Below, piece by piece: positions 8,317 through 18,375 of a stretch of DNA of 64,000 nt (within the stretch, counting starts at the first letter, position 1; every line of letters starts with the position of its first letter). Both the position numbers and the translations under genes were made by a program. The notes under the pieces were generated by a model, which saw nothing but the letters and a program-made list of their open reading frames with translations, had not been told where the DNA came from and ran no database searches. Source of the stretch: SB15 sp964639245 (lineage in GTDB: Bacteria; Chloroflexota; Anaerolineae; Aggregatilineales; J027); NCBI GenBank assembly GCA_964639245.1, contig CAZXCU010000009.1, positions 62,001-126,000 of the forward strand, given 5' to 3'.

Positions 8317-10014
8317 GTGACAAACGCACCGACTAAAAATGGTCATCAATTGAATGCCCGCAGCCGTGTTCTGGTCGAAGGGACAGACCGCGCCGCTGCC
8401 CGTGCCATGCTCAAAGCAGTGGGCTACGGTGATGAAGAACTCGCCAAGCCTCTCATCGGGATTGCCAACACATGGACGGAAATCGGGCCGTGCAATTTTC
8501 ATCTGCGGATTTTAGCCGCCAAAGTCAAAGAAGGGATTCGCGCCGCCGGGGGGACTCCCTTTGAATTTAACACTGTCAGCATTTCAGACGGCATCACCAT
8601 GGGGACAGAAGGCATGAAAGCCTCGCTCATCAGCCGCGAAGTGATTGCCGATTCGATTGAACTGGTGGTGCGCGGGAACATGCTCGACGGGGTGATTGCC
8701 CTCTCCTCCTGCGATAAAACCATCCCCGGCACGATTATGGCGCTGATTCGTCTGAACATTCCTTCCATGATGCTCTACGGGGGGTCAATTGCGCCCGGTC
8801 ATTACAACGGACGCGACCTAGATGTGGTCAGCGTATTTGAAGCCATCGGCGCATACAACGCGGGCAAAATGGGCGAAGAAGAATTTCAAGCGATTGAAAA
8901 TTTGGCCTGTCCCGGCCCCGGCGCATGTGGTGGGCAGTTCACCGCCAACACAATGGCAATGATTTCGCAAATGATGGGCATTTGTCCGATGGGCATGGCG
9001 GATGTTCCCGCCGAAGACCCCAAGAAAAATGACGTGGCCTATCGTGCTGGCGAAATGATGCTGGATTTGCTGGAACGCAACATTCGCCCCAGTGATGTTA
9101 TCACCAAAACAGCGCTCGAAAACGCGATTGCGGCGGCAGCAGGTACAGGCGGCAGCACCAACGCCGTCTTGCATACCCTCGCCTTTGCCCGTGAAGCGGG
9201 TATCCCTTTCACAATTGATGAAATTCAAGCAATTAGCGAACGGACTCCCCTGATTGCCGATATGCGCCCCACCGGAAAATATGCGATGGTGGATTTGTAT
9301 AAAGCGGGCGGTGTGCCATTGGTCACACAACGCATGTTAGAAGGCGGGTATTTAGAGGGAAGTGCGCTGACCGTCACCGGACAAACGCTGGCGGAAGCCG
9401 TTGCCGATGCACAGGAAACACCCGGTCAGCAGGTCGTCCGTCCACTGGATAACCCCATCAATGTTAGCGGCGGCCTGTACATTTTAAAAGGCAATCTCGC
9501 GCCGAATGGGGCTGTCGTCAAACTCAAGGGCGATGAACCGCAATCGCATCGGGGGCCTGCTCGCATTTTCAACCGCGAAGAAGATGCCTTTGAAGCGGTG
9601 CAAGCACAGCAAATCAAACCCGGCGACGTGGTGGTGATTCGCTACGAAGGGCCGGTGGGCGGGCCGGGAATGCGCGAAATGCTGCAAGTCACCGCCGCGC
9701 TGGTCGGACAGGGCTTGGGGCGCGATGTGGCGCTCATTACCGACGGACGTTTTTCCGGTGGGACACGCGGTTTGATGATCGGGCATGTTGCGCCAGAAGC
9801 CGCGATTGGTGGGCCGATCGGGTTGCTGCAAGAAGGCGATATCGTGGTGGTGGACATTGCCAACTACCGCCTTTCTGTCGAATTGAGCGACGAAGAATTG
9901 GTGCGCCGCCGTCATAATTGGGTTGCCCCTGAACCGAATTATACAAAAGGCGTGATGGCAAAATATGCCAAACTCGTCACCCAAGCCGATGATGGCGCAG
10001 TAACACGGGTGTAG
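8317..10014 (+). CDS. ilvD: Dihydroxy-acid dehydratase
   Basis: 565 aa Fe-S dehydratase converting 2,3-dihydroxy-isovalerate or -methylvalerate to the 2-oxo acid in valine/isoleucine synthesis. Conserved Cys ligands lie in SSCDKTIPG and GPGACGGQFTANTMA. ITDGRFSGGTRG and VGGPGMREM are family signatures, and full length is retained. It starts with GTG at 8317, supported by SD AAAGGAG at 6-bp spacing. It stands alone, with no other ilv gene nearby. The region just upstream (about 8229-8262) has short imperfect repeats of the unit CTGATAAC. Confidence 0.97.
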   Translation: MTNAPTKNGHQLNARSRVLVEGTDRAAARAMLKAVGYGDEELAKPLIGIANTWTEIGPCNFHLRILAAKVKEGIRAAGGTPFEFNTVSISDGITMGTEGMKASLISREVIADSIELVVRGNMLDGVIALSSCDKTIPGTIMALIRLNIPSMMLYGGSIAPGHYNGRDLDVVSVFEAIGAYNAGKMGEEEFQAIENLACPGPGACGGQFTANTMAMISQMMGICPMGMADVPAEDPKKNDVAYRAGEMMLDLLERNIRPSDVITKTALENAIAAAAGTGGSTNAVLHTLAFAREAGIPFTIDEIQAISERTPLIADMRPTGKYAMVDLYKAGGVPLVTQRMLEGGYLEGSALTVTGQTLAEAVADAQETPGQQVVRPLDNPINVSGGLYILKGNLAPNGAVVKLKGDEPQSHRGPARIFNREEDAFEAVQAQQIKPGDVVVIRYEGPVGGPGMREMLQVTAALVGQGLGRDVALITDGRFSGGTRGLMIGHVAPEAAIGGPIGLLQEGDIVVVDIANYRLSVELSDEELVRRRHNWVAPEPNYTKGVMAKYAKLVTQADDGAVTRV

Positions 10015-10033
10015 CGATTTTCCCATAAAAGAG

Positions 10034-10065
10034 AAAGAGGGGCAGCGTGATAGTTGCCCCTCTTT
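10034..10065 (+). terminator. Rho-independent terminator of ilvD
   Basis: A strong stem (AAAGAGGGGCA / TGCCCCTCTTT) lies 20 bp after the ilvD stop, with T residues at the base. Confidence 0.8.
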
Positions 10066-10169
10066 AATGGATTGCACCCTCATTTTCCGCGAATTAGTCA
10101 TCCATAAAAATCGTTTAACATGTTCTTATCGTGATTAATAATAAATTCCGGTATCATGCAAACATTCCT

Positions 10170-11081
10170 TTAAAAATATCCTCGATTAAATACGTCATCT
10201 TCATCCAAATTGTCATTCTTAATAAGCCTACCAATATGAAGAATAAAACGTAAAAATGTGTCATAGGCAAACGGATGATCTGTTAAGTAGCCTACAAATA
10301 ATGCCCTATTTTTTCTTCTCCCTTCTACCGTGCTAAAGGCACTACGGATATTAGATGAAAGCCGCTTATATTTACGTAAAATAATAATTTCATCTATTGC
10401 AGAAATTGAACTGCTAATGGGGGTCATATCTAGCCACTCGCACAGCAAATAATATTTGGCTGATGGGATATTTCTTTTTAGGTCTAAAGCAGTTGTGGCG
10501 GCCTCTTGAAACATGGTTTTGTCTAGGTTAGTTTTACATTCAGCCGCAAGGTAGGCTAGGTTTGCTTCGGCATAAACTTCCTGCTCAAAATTGGCTGAAT
10601 TGGATGCACGAAGGTAGATTTTTCGGCTGATAGCAAAATCTTGGTCTTTGTTCCGCACACTCATTCCACCCCCAACATAAGGTGAAGTGAGGGTTGCGTC
10701 AAACTGTAGCCCTGCAAAACAAGTTGCTGCGCCCATTGTGAGGTGATATTTTTGGATTTCATTTGGAAAAATAGCTTGGATGAGAATGGGTAAAAATTCC
10801 TCAAGGACGCTATTATCCAACTTAAGTTGTCCTTTTTGCCGATATAAAAAGTCGGTTTCACTATCAAAGATTAACTCTATATCTACCTGTAAACGGTATG
10901 AATTGAGTAAGATGACCATTTGCTTGACTAATTCTTCTACGGAGTCCGCTTGGATTTGGCTAAGCCGATGTAACCATATTTCGTAGGCCTGAAATGTTAG
11001 CTCAAGGCGTGGTAAATCTTGTTTAGGCAACTTCTGATTTAAGAGCAATGATTTTAGTTTTTCACCATGTGGGGAAGTCAT
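10170..11081 (-). CDS. Type II restriction endonuclease, Bpu10I-like
   Basis: 303 aa. The segment YAEANLAYLAAECKTNLDKT carries the E-x-K end of a PD-(D/E)xK active site, and DATLTSPYVGGGMSVRNKDQD offers an upstream acidic residue. KYYLLCEWLDMTPIS and IDEIIILRKYKRLSS agree with what I recall of Bpu10I-family endonucleases (site CCTNAGC). The specificity is an inference. The ATG overlaps the methyltransferase stop by 4 bp (ATGA), so the two are translationally coupled in the usual order of M before R. Base composition is clearly more AT-rich than the flanking ilvD and TPR genes, consistent with horizontal acquisition. Confidence 0.75.
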   Translation of the reverse strand: MTSPHGEKLKSLLLNQKLPKQDLPRLELTFQAYEIWLHRLSQIQADSVEELVKQMVILLNSYRLQVDIELIFDSETDFLYRQKGQLKLDNSVLEEFLPILIQAIFPNEIQKYHLTMGAATCFAGLQFDATLTSPYVGGGMSVRNKDQDFAISRKIYLRASNSANFEQEVYAEANLAYLAAECKTNLDKTMFQEAATTALDLKRNIPSAKYYLLCEWLDMTPISSSISAIDEIIILRKYKRLSSNIRSAFSTVEGRRKNRALFVGYLTDHPFAYDTFLRFILHIGRLIKNDNLDEDDVFNRGYF

Positions 11082-12283
11082 AGGCTAGCATTTCCAATGT
11101 CGTGAAGTTTGAAGTGTGGTGAGGGCATCACGGTTGCAGCCCGTTGAATAGCAGTTCTTAGGTCGGACAAACTCCCTTCCTCGCAAGTTTTTTGGGCTTC
11201 ACGGAGAGCTAGAATACCCAACTCTTTGGCAATGTCCAGATAATTATTAGGCTGAGTTTGGGCAGGGGTAAAATGCAAAATATCTTCTACTATATTATTA
11301 CCATAACGATTAGTAAACATTCTTTCTTGGCGAAGTTTGAGTTCAAAGCCTAAACTTTTGACACCAATCTCGGCCACAATTTGACCATTATAAAATTTTG
11401 TGTTTCTTACATTGGATTCTCGACCAACCACAAAAATGATGCGGGCAGTTGGTTTGCAAACCCTAGCTAATTCAGCAAAGGTTAGCGCAATATCTAAGCA
11501 GAATTGAATCACTGTCAGAAATCGGTTGCCACGATTTTTACGATTTGATCCTATTTCAGATTTTGCAATTTTTAATAAATCCCAATTAAGCGCTTCAGAT
11601 GCAGCCCGATATTGTTGATGGTAATTGAAAACGTTGATATAGGGTGGGGATGTGAGAACAAAATCAATCGTGTTGTCTGCCAAAGGAATTTTACGCGCAT
11701 CGGTATGATACAAGCTGATAGACGCGGTAGAATAAGGCAAATGAAGGATGTGCTGATTTAGTTTATCCCAAGTGGCGAACACGGCAGGTTGCTGAAAGTC
11801 TATTAAAGTGATTAAGGTTTCTAATAATTGATATTCTAAGCGATTCAAAGTTGAATGAAGTAAATTGAGTAAGGTTTGCTTTAGCGATAAGTCAGCAGTA
11901 AGTTGGTGAAGAGCAAAATCTGGTATGACATTTTTTAACGATTGGGAGACAGTCGCTAAAATAGTACGTCTTGTTTCAATTGTCTGATTGATAAAAAGAT
12001 AGGTCTGTGCGAGAGCAATAGCGGCTGGATTAATTTCCGCCCCATGCGCTTTTAATCCTAATCGCCCTGCTTCCAATAAGACTGTTCCACTTCCTACGAA
12101 CGGGTCTAAAACGGCAGTTTGTGGGATTGTATACTTTTTAAGAACAGCTTCTACAAACTGGGGGGAAAATTGACCATTCCAAACAAAGGGATTGCTACGA
12201 TATTTATTTTCAATATTGAGTAATGTCTGCGAAATTTCCAACTTGTCTAAGGGAACATCAGAATAGACAGGGGAAACATCCAT
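11078..12283 (-). CDS. DNA methyltransferase of the restriction-modification pair
   Basis: 401 aa. SAM-binding motif I is DPFVGSGTVLLEAGRLGLKA (about residues 61-80), followed by AEINPAAIALAQ. The catalytic motif IV is TSPPYINVF, the SPPY form usual for N4-cytosine enzymes though also seen in some N6-adenine enzymes. ARIIFVVGRESN is a later strand. It modifies host DNA at the site cut by the partner endonuclease, whose ATG overlaps its stop codon. It shares the low-GC composition of the partner. Confidence 0.88.
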   Translation of the reverse strand: MDVSPVYSDVPLDKLEISQTLLNIENKYRSNPFVWNGQFSPQFVEAVLKKYTIPQTAVLDPFVGSGTVLLEAGRLGLKAHGAEINPAAIALAQTYLFINQTIETRRTILATVSQSLKNVIPDFALHQLTADLSLKQTLLNLLHSTLNRLEYQLLETLITLIDFQQPAVFATWDKLNQHILHLPYSTASISLYHTDARKIPLADNTIDFVLTSPPYINVFNYHQQYRAASEALNWDLLKIAKSEIGSNRKNRGNRFLTVIQFCLDIALTFAELARVCKPTARIIFVVGRESNVRNTKFYNGQIVAEIGVKSLGFELKLRQERMFTNRYGNNIVEDILHFTPAQTQPNNYLDIAKELGILALREAQKTCEEGSLSDLRTAIQRAATVMPSPHFKLHDIGNASL

Positions 12284-12343
12284 GAAAAACCCTTACGCTT
12301 ACAATGATAACTTATTTTAATAGTAATTAATGAAATTTGAAAG

Positions 12344-13363
12344 TTAGCTCTTCAATTTCGTGACAATTTGCATCATTCCCTGCTCCCAATCCAAATAATT
12401 TTCGACCCATCCCTGCTCCTGAAAACGCGGGTCGGCGGCGATTAATTCTGACCAGTAGCGGCGGGCGGTGTCGGGTTGTCCGAGCGCAAACGTGCTAACC
12501 GCCAACCCCGCCAAAGCCGATTTCAGGGCGGGTTTGAGCGCATAGGCATCTTCAAAATCTTCCACCGCGCCTTCATATTCCTGCATCAAAAAATAAATTT
12601 CGCCGCGTGTCGCAATCGCTTCGGCAAGTTGGGCATCCAGCGCGATGGCTTCCTCAATATCATGCAGCGCTTCGGTCAGATTATTCTGGTGCAAATTGGC
12701 TTTGCCCCGATTCAAATATGCCTGCGGCAGCGACGGATTTTGTTCAAGGGCGGTATCACAATCATGCAGCGCCGCCGGGTAATTTTTCATTTTTAAATGA
12801 ACCGTCGCACGGTTGATATACACTTCCGCAAGAGAGGGATCCAGTTGCAGCGCCACCTCACTCTCCTTGAGGGCCGCCTCAAAATTGCCCTGATACGCCA
12901 GCGCCACCGCCCGACTGCTGTACACCAGCGCCGACTCGGGATTCTGCTTGAGTAAAAATTGATAATCCGCCAGCGCCGACTCAAATTTTTCCTGCTGCAC
13001 ATAGGCGTAGGCACGGTTGAGATAAACATTGTGGTGGGTGGGTTCAAGTTCCAGCGTGCGGGTCATGTCTTGAACGGCATGGTCAAAATCACCTTTTTGC
13101 AGGTAGAGCAACCCGCGATTGTGGTAGGCATCGGCAAACTGCGGGTCAAGCTGGATGGCATGGCTAAAACTCATCAGCGCATCGTCCAGTTCGCCCAACA
13201 TGCTGTAAGCAATCGCCATGTTGTGATGATAGATCGGGTTATCCTTGCGAAGTTTGAGCGCCCGATGAAAATAGGCCATCGCGCCCGTGACATTTTCGCG
13301 GCGAAGGTTGTTCATGCCGCGTACAAAATGGAAATCTGCCCAGAGATTCTTGAGAAAAGACAT
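12344..13363 (-). CDS. TPR repeat protein
   Basis: 339 aa made almost wholly of about eight tetratricopeptide repeats from residue 17 on, such as PIYHHNMAIAYSMLGELDDA, ADAYHNRGLLYLQKGDFDHA and AEVYINRATVHLKMKNYPAA. There is no signal peptide and no enzymatic domain, so it is a cytoplasmic protein-interaction scaffold. The partner is unknown. It is divergent from the small protein and the large TPR gene that follow it. Confidence 0.88.
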   Translation of the reverse strand: MSFLKNLWADFHFVRGMNNLRRENVTGAMAYFHRALKLRKDNPIYHHNMAIAYSMLGELDDALMSFSHAIQLDPQFADAYHNRGLLYLQKGDFDHAVQDMTRTLELEPTHHNVYLNRAYAYVQQEKFESALADYQFLLKQNPESALVYSSRAVALAYQGNFEAALKESEVALQLDPSLAEVYINRATVHLKMKNYPAALHDCDTALEQNPSLPQAYLNRGKANLHQNNLTEALHDIEEAIALDAQLAEAIATRGEIYFLMQEYEGAVEDFEDAYALKPALKSALAGLAVSTFALGQPDTARRYWSELIAADPRFQEQGWVENYLDWEQGMMQIVTKLKS

Positions 13364-13537
13364 GCCAAACGCTCATATTGTTTTTAGACGAAAACGCGCT
13401 AATCACGTTAGCTTAACATGGGGGCAGAAGATGGTACAGGGTAAATGCCCGGCTCACTTCGAGGCACGTATTTCTAAATTCGGGAGTTTTGTCTCAAAAC
13501 TGAGGAGCAAACATATTTTACGCGAGTTATTGCGTTG

Positions 13538-13801
13538 TTATTTTATGGGTCTGAATCTAAAGACATCAATAATGCCAATATTGAGTGCTTCTCGATCCGT
13601 ATGAACAACATAATATTCGCGGTGACGGTCTAAGGCGTGCAAGGCCAGATAACGATGCCAACCTGACCAAAAGTCCTCGCCATAGATGCCAACCACGCTT
13701 AAATCGTTGACAATACGCTGGTTACCCTCATCATGTGCCTCAATCGCTTCGACCAGCAGCCAATTGCGGGCAAATTTCTCGCGGATTTCTTGCCATGTCA
13801 T
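13538..13801 (-). CDS. Small conserved protein of unknown function
   Basis: 87 aa from ATG 13801, chosen because SD AAGGA lies about 8 bp upstream. The sequence MTWQEIREKFARNWLLVEAI, then a variable centre, then REYYVVHTDREAL follows a pattern I associate with an uncharacterised small family in cyanobacteria and Chloroflexota. No active-site motif is visible. It lies divergently from the 817-aa TPR gene. Confidence 0.65.
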   Translation of the reverse strand: MTWQEIREKFARNWLLVEAIEAHDEGNQRIVNDLSVVGIYGEDFWSGWHRYLALHALDRHREYYVVHTDREALNIGIIDVFRFRPIK

Positions 13802-13914
13802 GCTGTACATCCTTTTAAGCGGGAGTTGCATAAAAACTTACAAAAAAGTGTCTCAAAATGGGCAGTCAGGGCTATAATGCAAAAGAATAGTTTAGCGAAA
13901 AAAACAGCCTGCCC

Positions 13915-16368
13915 ATGAATAACCCTTTCGATACCGTTTTGACCGAACACGATATTCAGCACCACCCCACCGAATTGGCGGAAATTGCCGCACTGGTGGG
14001 CGAGGCCGCGCTGCCCCTTGCCGCCGCATGGTTCAAGCAGATGGGCGGGGGAGAGGCGATTTCGCGCTATCTGACTTATTTGCAGGTTGCCGAGTCACCA
14101 TTGGACAAAGCCTTTTCGCTCGTCTATGAAATGGTACCGCCCGACCAGCAACAGGTTATGGCGGCAGCTAGTGTGTTTGCGCCGAATGTTCCCTTTACTG
14201 CCGACGCATTAGAAACGGTGTATCAGAAAAAACTGCCTGCTAACTTACCGATTTACATTTCAAGCATCAGCGATTTTTACCAGACCACCTTTGCCCCCGC
14301 CCTTAAAAATGTCAGTTCCTACCGTCAGCGCCACTTAAAATATTATCAGGAGCAGTCCGAAAAATGGCTCACCCTGACCCAAGACGATTTACTCGCGGCG
14401 GAAGTCGCCCAATTCGGGCAAGCCCTCCACTATGCAGAAGCCGAACCCTTGGTGGGGTTGGTGCTGTCGGCGGGACAATTTTTGCAAACGCGGGATGAAT
14501 TTCACTCGATTCTCGCGGCGTGGCTGGAATATGTGCTGCAAGTAGCCGATGCCAAAGGCGCGGAATGGGGGCAAGCCGGACAAATGCGGGCGCTGGGGGA
14601 TATTGCCGTCAAAATTCGCCAGCAGCACGCCGCCCGTACCTTTTATTACCGTGCCATGCTGCTCTATGACAATTCGATGGCCGGACAAGCGCACACGTTT
14701 AAGGGCTTGGGCGATTTAAACATGCAGGCCAACAATCTGGAAAGCGCCCATAGCTTTTATCATAAAGCGCTGGTGCTGTACGAGATTCATGGGTTTAAAC
14801 TGGGGCAAGCCAACACCATGCGCCAACTTGCCCCCCTCTCCGACCCCAAAAAAGCCCGCGAATATTATGAAAAAGCGCTGGCGATTTACGAAGAACTCGA
14901 ATTGCAGATGGGCGAAGCGCAAACCCGTAAAGAAATGGCCGATCTAGCCGCCAAAGAGGGCGACATCCCCACCGCCCAAGCCAATTATGAAGCCGCCCTA
15001 CGAATTTTTAACAGCATCGGGTTCTGGGTGGAAGAAGCGCATATTTTAAAAGCCATCGGGGATATGTATTTGCGGTTGACGCAGGAAGACACAGCCCGCG
15101 CCCATTATGACCGTGCGCTCAAATTGTATGAAAAAGCGGGCAATCGGCAGGGACAGGCCGATGTGCTGCGTGTGCTGGGCAATCTGGCACTCAAACAAAC
15201 CCGCCACAATGCCGCTATCGCCTTGTTTCGCCATGCACGGGAACTGTATGAATCCGTCGAAGCCCATGCCGAAAGCGCGGCGGTGAGTCAGGTGTTGGCC
15301 TTTTTGCGCTTGGAACAGGGCAACTCTGCCGAAGCCGTCCGTAATATGCACACGGCATTAGTTGCGTTGGATCGCATCGGCGCACCCCGCCATGAAGCAG
15401 AAAATCGCCTGCGTGATATTGCCATGCAGATTGGCGATGCGTTTCCTACCCTGTGGAAAGACCTTACGAACGATGCCCCCCTCTCCCGCCGATTACAGGA
15501 TATTTTAAATCCCGCGCTGCGGAGTGCGCTCCAATCCGCCGAAGCGATGCAAAGTGCAATTCATCAGGAAAACCTTCTCCGGCAAGTCGCCCGGCTGGAA
15601 GCGGAAGTCCGTGCCAATTGGCTAATGCGGGCGTTGGAAGTCTTGGATGAAAATACTGCCGAAAATCACCTGACCCGTGCCATCCTTTATAAAGAACTCG
15701 CGGCGGTACCCAATCAGGAATTGGGCGAACGTTTGGGACAAGCCCTCGCTGCCTATGAGTCTGCGCTGCGCTGTCAGGATGCCCATTCCGTTGAATTTGC
15801 CAATACCCAGTTAAAACGGATTGCCCTCTTGCGGGATATGGCGGGGCTGCCCGGCGAAAATCGGATGGCACGTTTGTATGAAGCATTAGAGGGCTTTGAT
15901 TCTGCGCTGCCCTGCTTCAAACACGACCCCGCCGCTTATGCCATGACCCAATTTCAACGGGCGAATCTGCTGCGCGAATTGGCGGGGTTGCGCTTGGAAC
16001 GTGCCAGCCGCGCCGAATGGATGTACACAGCGCTGGCGGCCTATGATGAAGTGATTATGCTGCTGCCCAGCGAGGCGATTGAACATGCCATGGCGCATAC
16101 CAATCGGGCTTCGCTGCTGCAAGAAATCGCCCTGCTACCGAATGAGGACAGAGCCAAACGCCTAAAAGAAGCGCTCAGTTCGGCGGCGCAAGCCATCTTC
16201 GCGCTGGAAAAATCGCCCGATGACCGCACGACCCGTTCCCTGCGGCTGAGTACGCAAAAACTCACCACCAATATCCGCGATACGGTGGTTGCCGCAGACA
16301 GTCTCGCCCTGTTCGATACCCTGTGGGATGAAATCGCGCCCATCCCCAAACCGGAATGGCTACGGTAG
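13915..16368 (+). CDS. Large TPR-array protein
   Basis: 817 aa. The first 200 residues are helical without a recognised domain. TPR units dominate from about 225 to 490, such as AHTFKGLGDLNMQANNLESA, KAREYYEKALAIYEELELQM and HILKAIGDMYLRLTQEDTA. The C-terminal third has degenerate repeats of the kind LGQALAAYESALRC. It looks like the superstructure half of a STAND regulator without an NTPase or DNA-binding domain. There is no signal peptide. The partner is unknown. Confidence 0.85.
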   Translation: MNNPFDTVLTEHDIQHHPTELAEIAALVGEAALPLAAAWFKQMGGGEAISRYLTYLQVAESPLDKAFSLVYEMVPPDQQQVMAAASVFAPNVPFTADALETVYQKKLPANLPIYISSISDFYQTTFAPALKNVSSYRQRHLKYYQEQSEKWLTLTQDDLLAAEVAQFGQALHYAEAEPLVGLVLSAGQFLQTRDEFHSILAAWLEYVLQVADAKGAEWGQAGQMRALGDIAVKIRQQHAARTFYYRAMLLYDNSMAGQAHTFKGLGDLNMQANNLESAHSFYHKALVLYEIHGFKLGQANTMRQLAPLSDPKKAREYYEKALAIYEELELQMGEAQTRKEMADLAAKEGDIPTAQANYEAALRIFNSIGFWVEEAHILKAIGDMYLRLTQEDTARAHYDRALKLYEKAGNRQGQADVLRVLGNLALKQTRHNAAIALFRHARELYESVEAHAESAAVSQVLAFLRLEQGNSAEAVRNMHTALVALDRIGAPRHEAENRLRDIAMQIGDAFPTLWKDLTNDAPLSRRLQDILNPALRSALQSAEAMQSAIHQENLLRQVARLEAEVRANWLMRALEVLDENTAENHLTRAILYKELAAVPNQELGERLGQALAAYESALRCQDAHSVEFANTQLKRIALLRDMAGLPGENRMARLYEALEGFDSALPCFKHDPAAYAMTQFQRANLLRELAGLRLERASRAEWMYTALAAYDEVIMLLPSEAIEHAMAHTNRASLLQEIALLPNEDRAKRLKEALSSAAQAIFALEKSPDDRTTRSLRLSTQKLTTNIRDTVVAADSLALFDTLWDEIAPIPKPEWLR

Positions 16369-16460
16369 CGAGGCAGAGTGGCGGTTTGGCATTGACTCTG
16401 TACAAACACGCGAATTTCTAAATGAACAAGGGACAACTGGACTGTGGGCAATGGCGCAGA

Positions 16461-17318
16461 TCAACCCCCATACAACCCCATATACCGTTTGGCAATGACA
16501 GCAATCTTCAGAATAGTGTCCAATGCCCATCCGGTTTCTGCTCCCTCCAGTGTCCAACTTGCGGTGAGGCAGGCGTACAAATACAAAAACAGCAGCACAC
16601 GCGCCCGGTCGATGCTACACCTCTGCGCCAGAATGCCGGCATTGTGCAGAATACGCCCTTCGTCCACGACCATCGCCGCACCATACAAGGGAACTGGATT
16701 GCACAAAGTATTTGCTAAATCGTAGGTACGTTCCCCGTACAAACCTTTGGGGTCGAAGGCCAGCCAGCCACGCGCCGAATGCCGAATGTTGGCGTGATGG
16801 ATGTCGCCGTGTAAAACACGTGGCTCATGTGGCTCTGCGAAAACCTTATCAGCGCGGGCGGCAGCGTGCCTTAAAATAGCGTTTAGGTCTCCGTTGTGGT
16901 CTTGCTCCGCCTGTGCGAAGAGTGACCGAAACCAAGTTCGCAGCAAGGTTATACCCACTGGCGGCGCGGCATCATTGGCGTGCAAGGCATTTACCACTTC
17001 GGCAATGACCCCCGTTGCAGCTTCGTCTTGCCCCTTTCTCACAAGTTCAGTGACATCTTCGCCCTCGGCATATTCCAGCAGTTGTGCGCCATCATCGCTG
17101 TGCAGCAAACGCACCGCGCCGTTCCCCTGAAAATGACGCAAGGCCAGCGCACCAATACGTTCCTCAACACCGTAATCAGTCAGAATTTTGAGAACGACAA
17201 GCGTCTGTTCATACGTCACCATGTAGATATGGCTGGTAGGTGTCTGCGCCAGAAGCTGCGGGTTCGATACATTCCAAGTTTTGAGATAATGCTGAAGTTC
17301 AGGGTTAGTGTCTGTCAT
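16461..17318 (-). CDS. APH(6)-like aminoglycoside (streptomycin) phosphotransferase family kinase
   Basis: 285 aa. The kinase-fold catalytic loop is VLHGDIHHANIRHS and the DFG-equivalent is WLAFDPKGLYGERTYDLAN, a pair typical of the APH(6)/hydroxyurea-resistance family that phosphorylates streptomycin. The N-terminus has VVLKIL supplying the ATP-binding Lys. It could act on another hydroxylated metabolite, since chromosomal copies need not confer resistance. The flanking genes offer no pathway clue. Confidence 0.85.
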   Translation of the reverse strand: MTDTNPELQHYLKTWNVSNPQLLAQTPTSHIYMVTYEQTLVVLKILTDYGVEERIGALALRHFQGNGAVRLLHSDDGAQLLEYAEGEDVTELVRKGQDEAATGVIAEVVNALHANDAAPPVGITLLRTWFRSLFAQAEQDHNGDLNAILRHAAARADKVFAEPHEPRVLHGDIHHANIRHSARGWLAFDPKGLYGERTYDLANTLCNPVPLYGAAMVVDEGRILHNAGILAQRCSIDRARVLLFLYLYACLTASWTLEGAETGWALDTILKIAVIAKRYMGLYGG

Positions 17319-17500
17319 AATGCCGTTGGCGAACTCCTCTTGCTCAGTGATGGTTGCAACTACACAAATCCCGGTGATTACCGGATGAAGCCCATAAGAT
17401 ACTAGACAACATTGAAAAAATAGTTAGAAAATCACTATCTTTTAGCGATTGTGCTATAGGATAGTAATAAGAATAACTTGTAACGAAGGGAAAGCGCACC

Positions 17501-18175
17501 ATGACCACCAAAGATCTCATTTCTTTAGCCGATATTCCCTTATTTGCGGGTCTCACGCCAGATGTGCTGGCACACCTGCATTATTCATCCCACACCCACA
17601 AACTCGAAACCCGCGAAATTCTGTTTAATGCGGGAGATCGGGGTAATAATATGTATATTATTAGCTCCGGGAAAATGCGTATCTGGGTGGATACTCCCAG
17701 TGGTCACGCGCTCGAATTGGCGACTCTTGGCCCAAACGAAGTGGTCGGCGAACTGGAAATTTTTGATGGCAAACCCCGTTCTGCCAGCGCCCAAGCCCTC
17801 GAATATACCCTGCTGGTGGCCCTCCCCCGTGAAGCTATTTTTGATGCCATCGGCAAAAATCCCGGCGTGGCGGTGCATCTCATCACCATCCTGAGCGCCC
17901 GCCTTCGCAACAACAACCAGATGCGTCTGGATGAGCTTTCCGAACGGCGCTTGATTCAACGCTTGGCGCGGCTACTCTTGATGCTCGGTGAATCGCGTCC
18001 GGCCCACACCATCCCCCAATTCGACGCGGAACAAGCGGCGGCGCTCCTGCAAGCCGACTCGCGCCTGACTCAGATTTTGCTCCAAGAAATGGCAGCCGAT
18101 GGTTTGATTATAATGGAAAATCCGACGGAAATTGTGCTGGTGGATACCCCGCAGCTTCACCAACTTGCCGGATAA
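17501..18175 (+). CDS. Crp/Fnr-family transcriptional regulator
   Basis: 224 aa. An N-terminal cyclic-nucleotide-binding beta-roll is visible: IPLFAGLTPDVLAHL, REILFNAGDRGNNMYIISSGKMRI and GPNEVVGELEIFDGKPRSASA. The canonical cAMP Arg/Ser pair is present as GKPRSASA. A dimerisation helix follows (NNQMRLDELSERRLIQRLARLLLML), then a short winged helix-turn-helix (DAEQAAALLQADSRLTQILLQEMAADGLI). The AT-rich 180-bp upstream region carries possible promoter elements. No FNR-type Cys cluster is present. Targets are unknown. Confidence 0.88.
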   Translation: MTTKDLISLADIPLFAGLTPDVLAHLHYSSHTHKLETREILFNAGDRGNNMYIISSGKMRIWVDTPSGHALELATLGPNEVVGELEIFDGKPRSASAQALEYTLLVALPREAIFDAIGKNPGVAVHLITILSARLRNNNQMRLDELSERRLIQRLARLLLMLGESRPAHTIPQFDAEQAAALLQADSRLTQILLQEMAADGLIIMENPTEIVLVDTPQLHQLAG

Positions 18176-18234
18176 CGCGGACTGTTTATGAAAGGGGCGG
18201 CAATCCAACCGACTACTTTTTAACTATAATAACT

Positions 18235-18373
18235 CACCTTACGCAGAATCGCGTTTTGGGGACATTTTTTGACCCCACCCTGCCTTCGGCTTCCCTCCCC
18301 AAAGCATTGGGGACAAACAGGGCAGCTTGCTGACGGGATTGAGGGTGGGGATTTTCCCGCATTGCGTAAGGTG
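18235..18373 (+). repeat. 139-bp inverted-repeat element (family B)
   Basis: It is bounded by CACCTTACGCA and its exact complement TGCGTAAGGTG, with weaker similarity continuing inward. Its core (about 18285-18345) contains CCCGTCAGCAAGCTGCCCTG on the minus strand. That 20-mer and its surroundings recur inside the TIR-NACHT gene at 46086-46127. It abuts the 130-bp REP pair at 18376. No coding potential was seen. Confidence 0.7.
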
Positions 18374-18375
18374 AT

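Noticed and set aside
8818..9330. Long antisense open frame within ilvD
   Set aside because: His/Cys-rich composition is the usual shadow of a GC-biased coding strand; ilvD is unambiguous.
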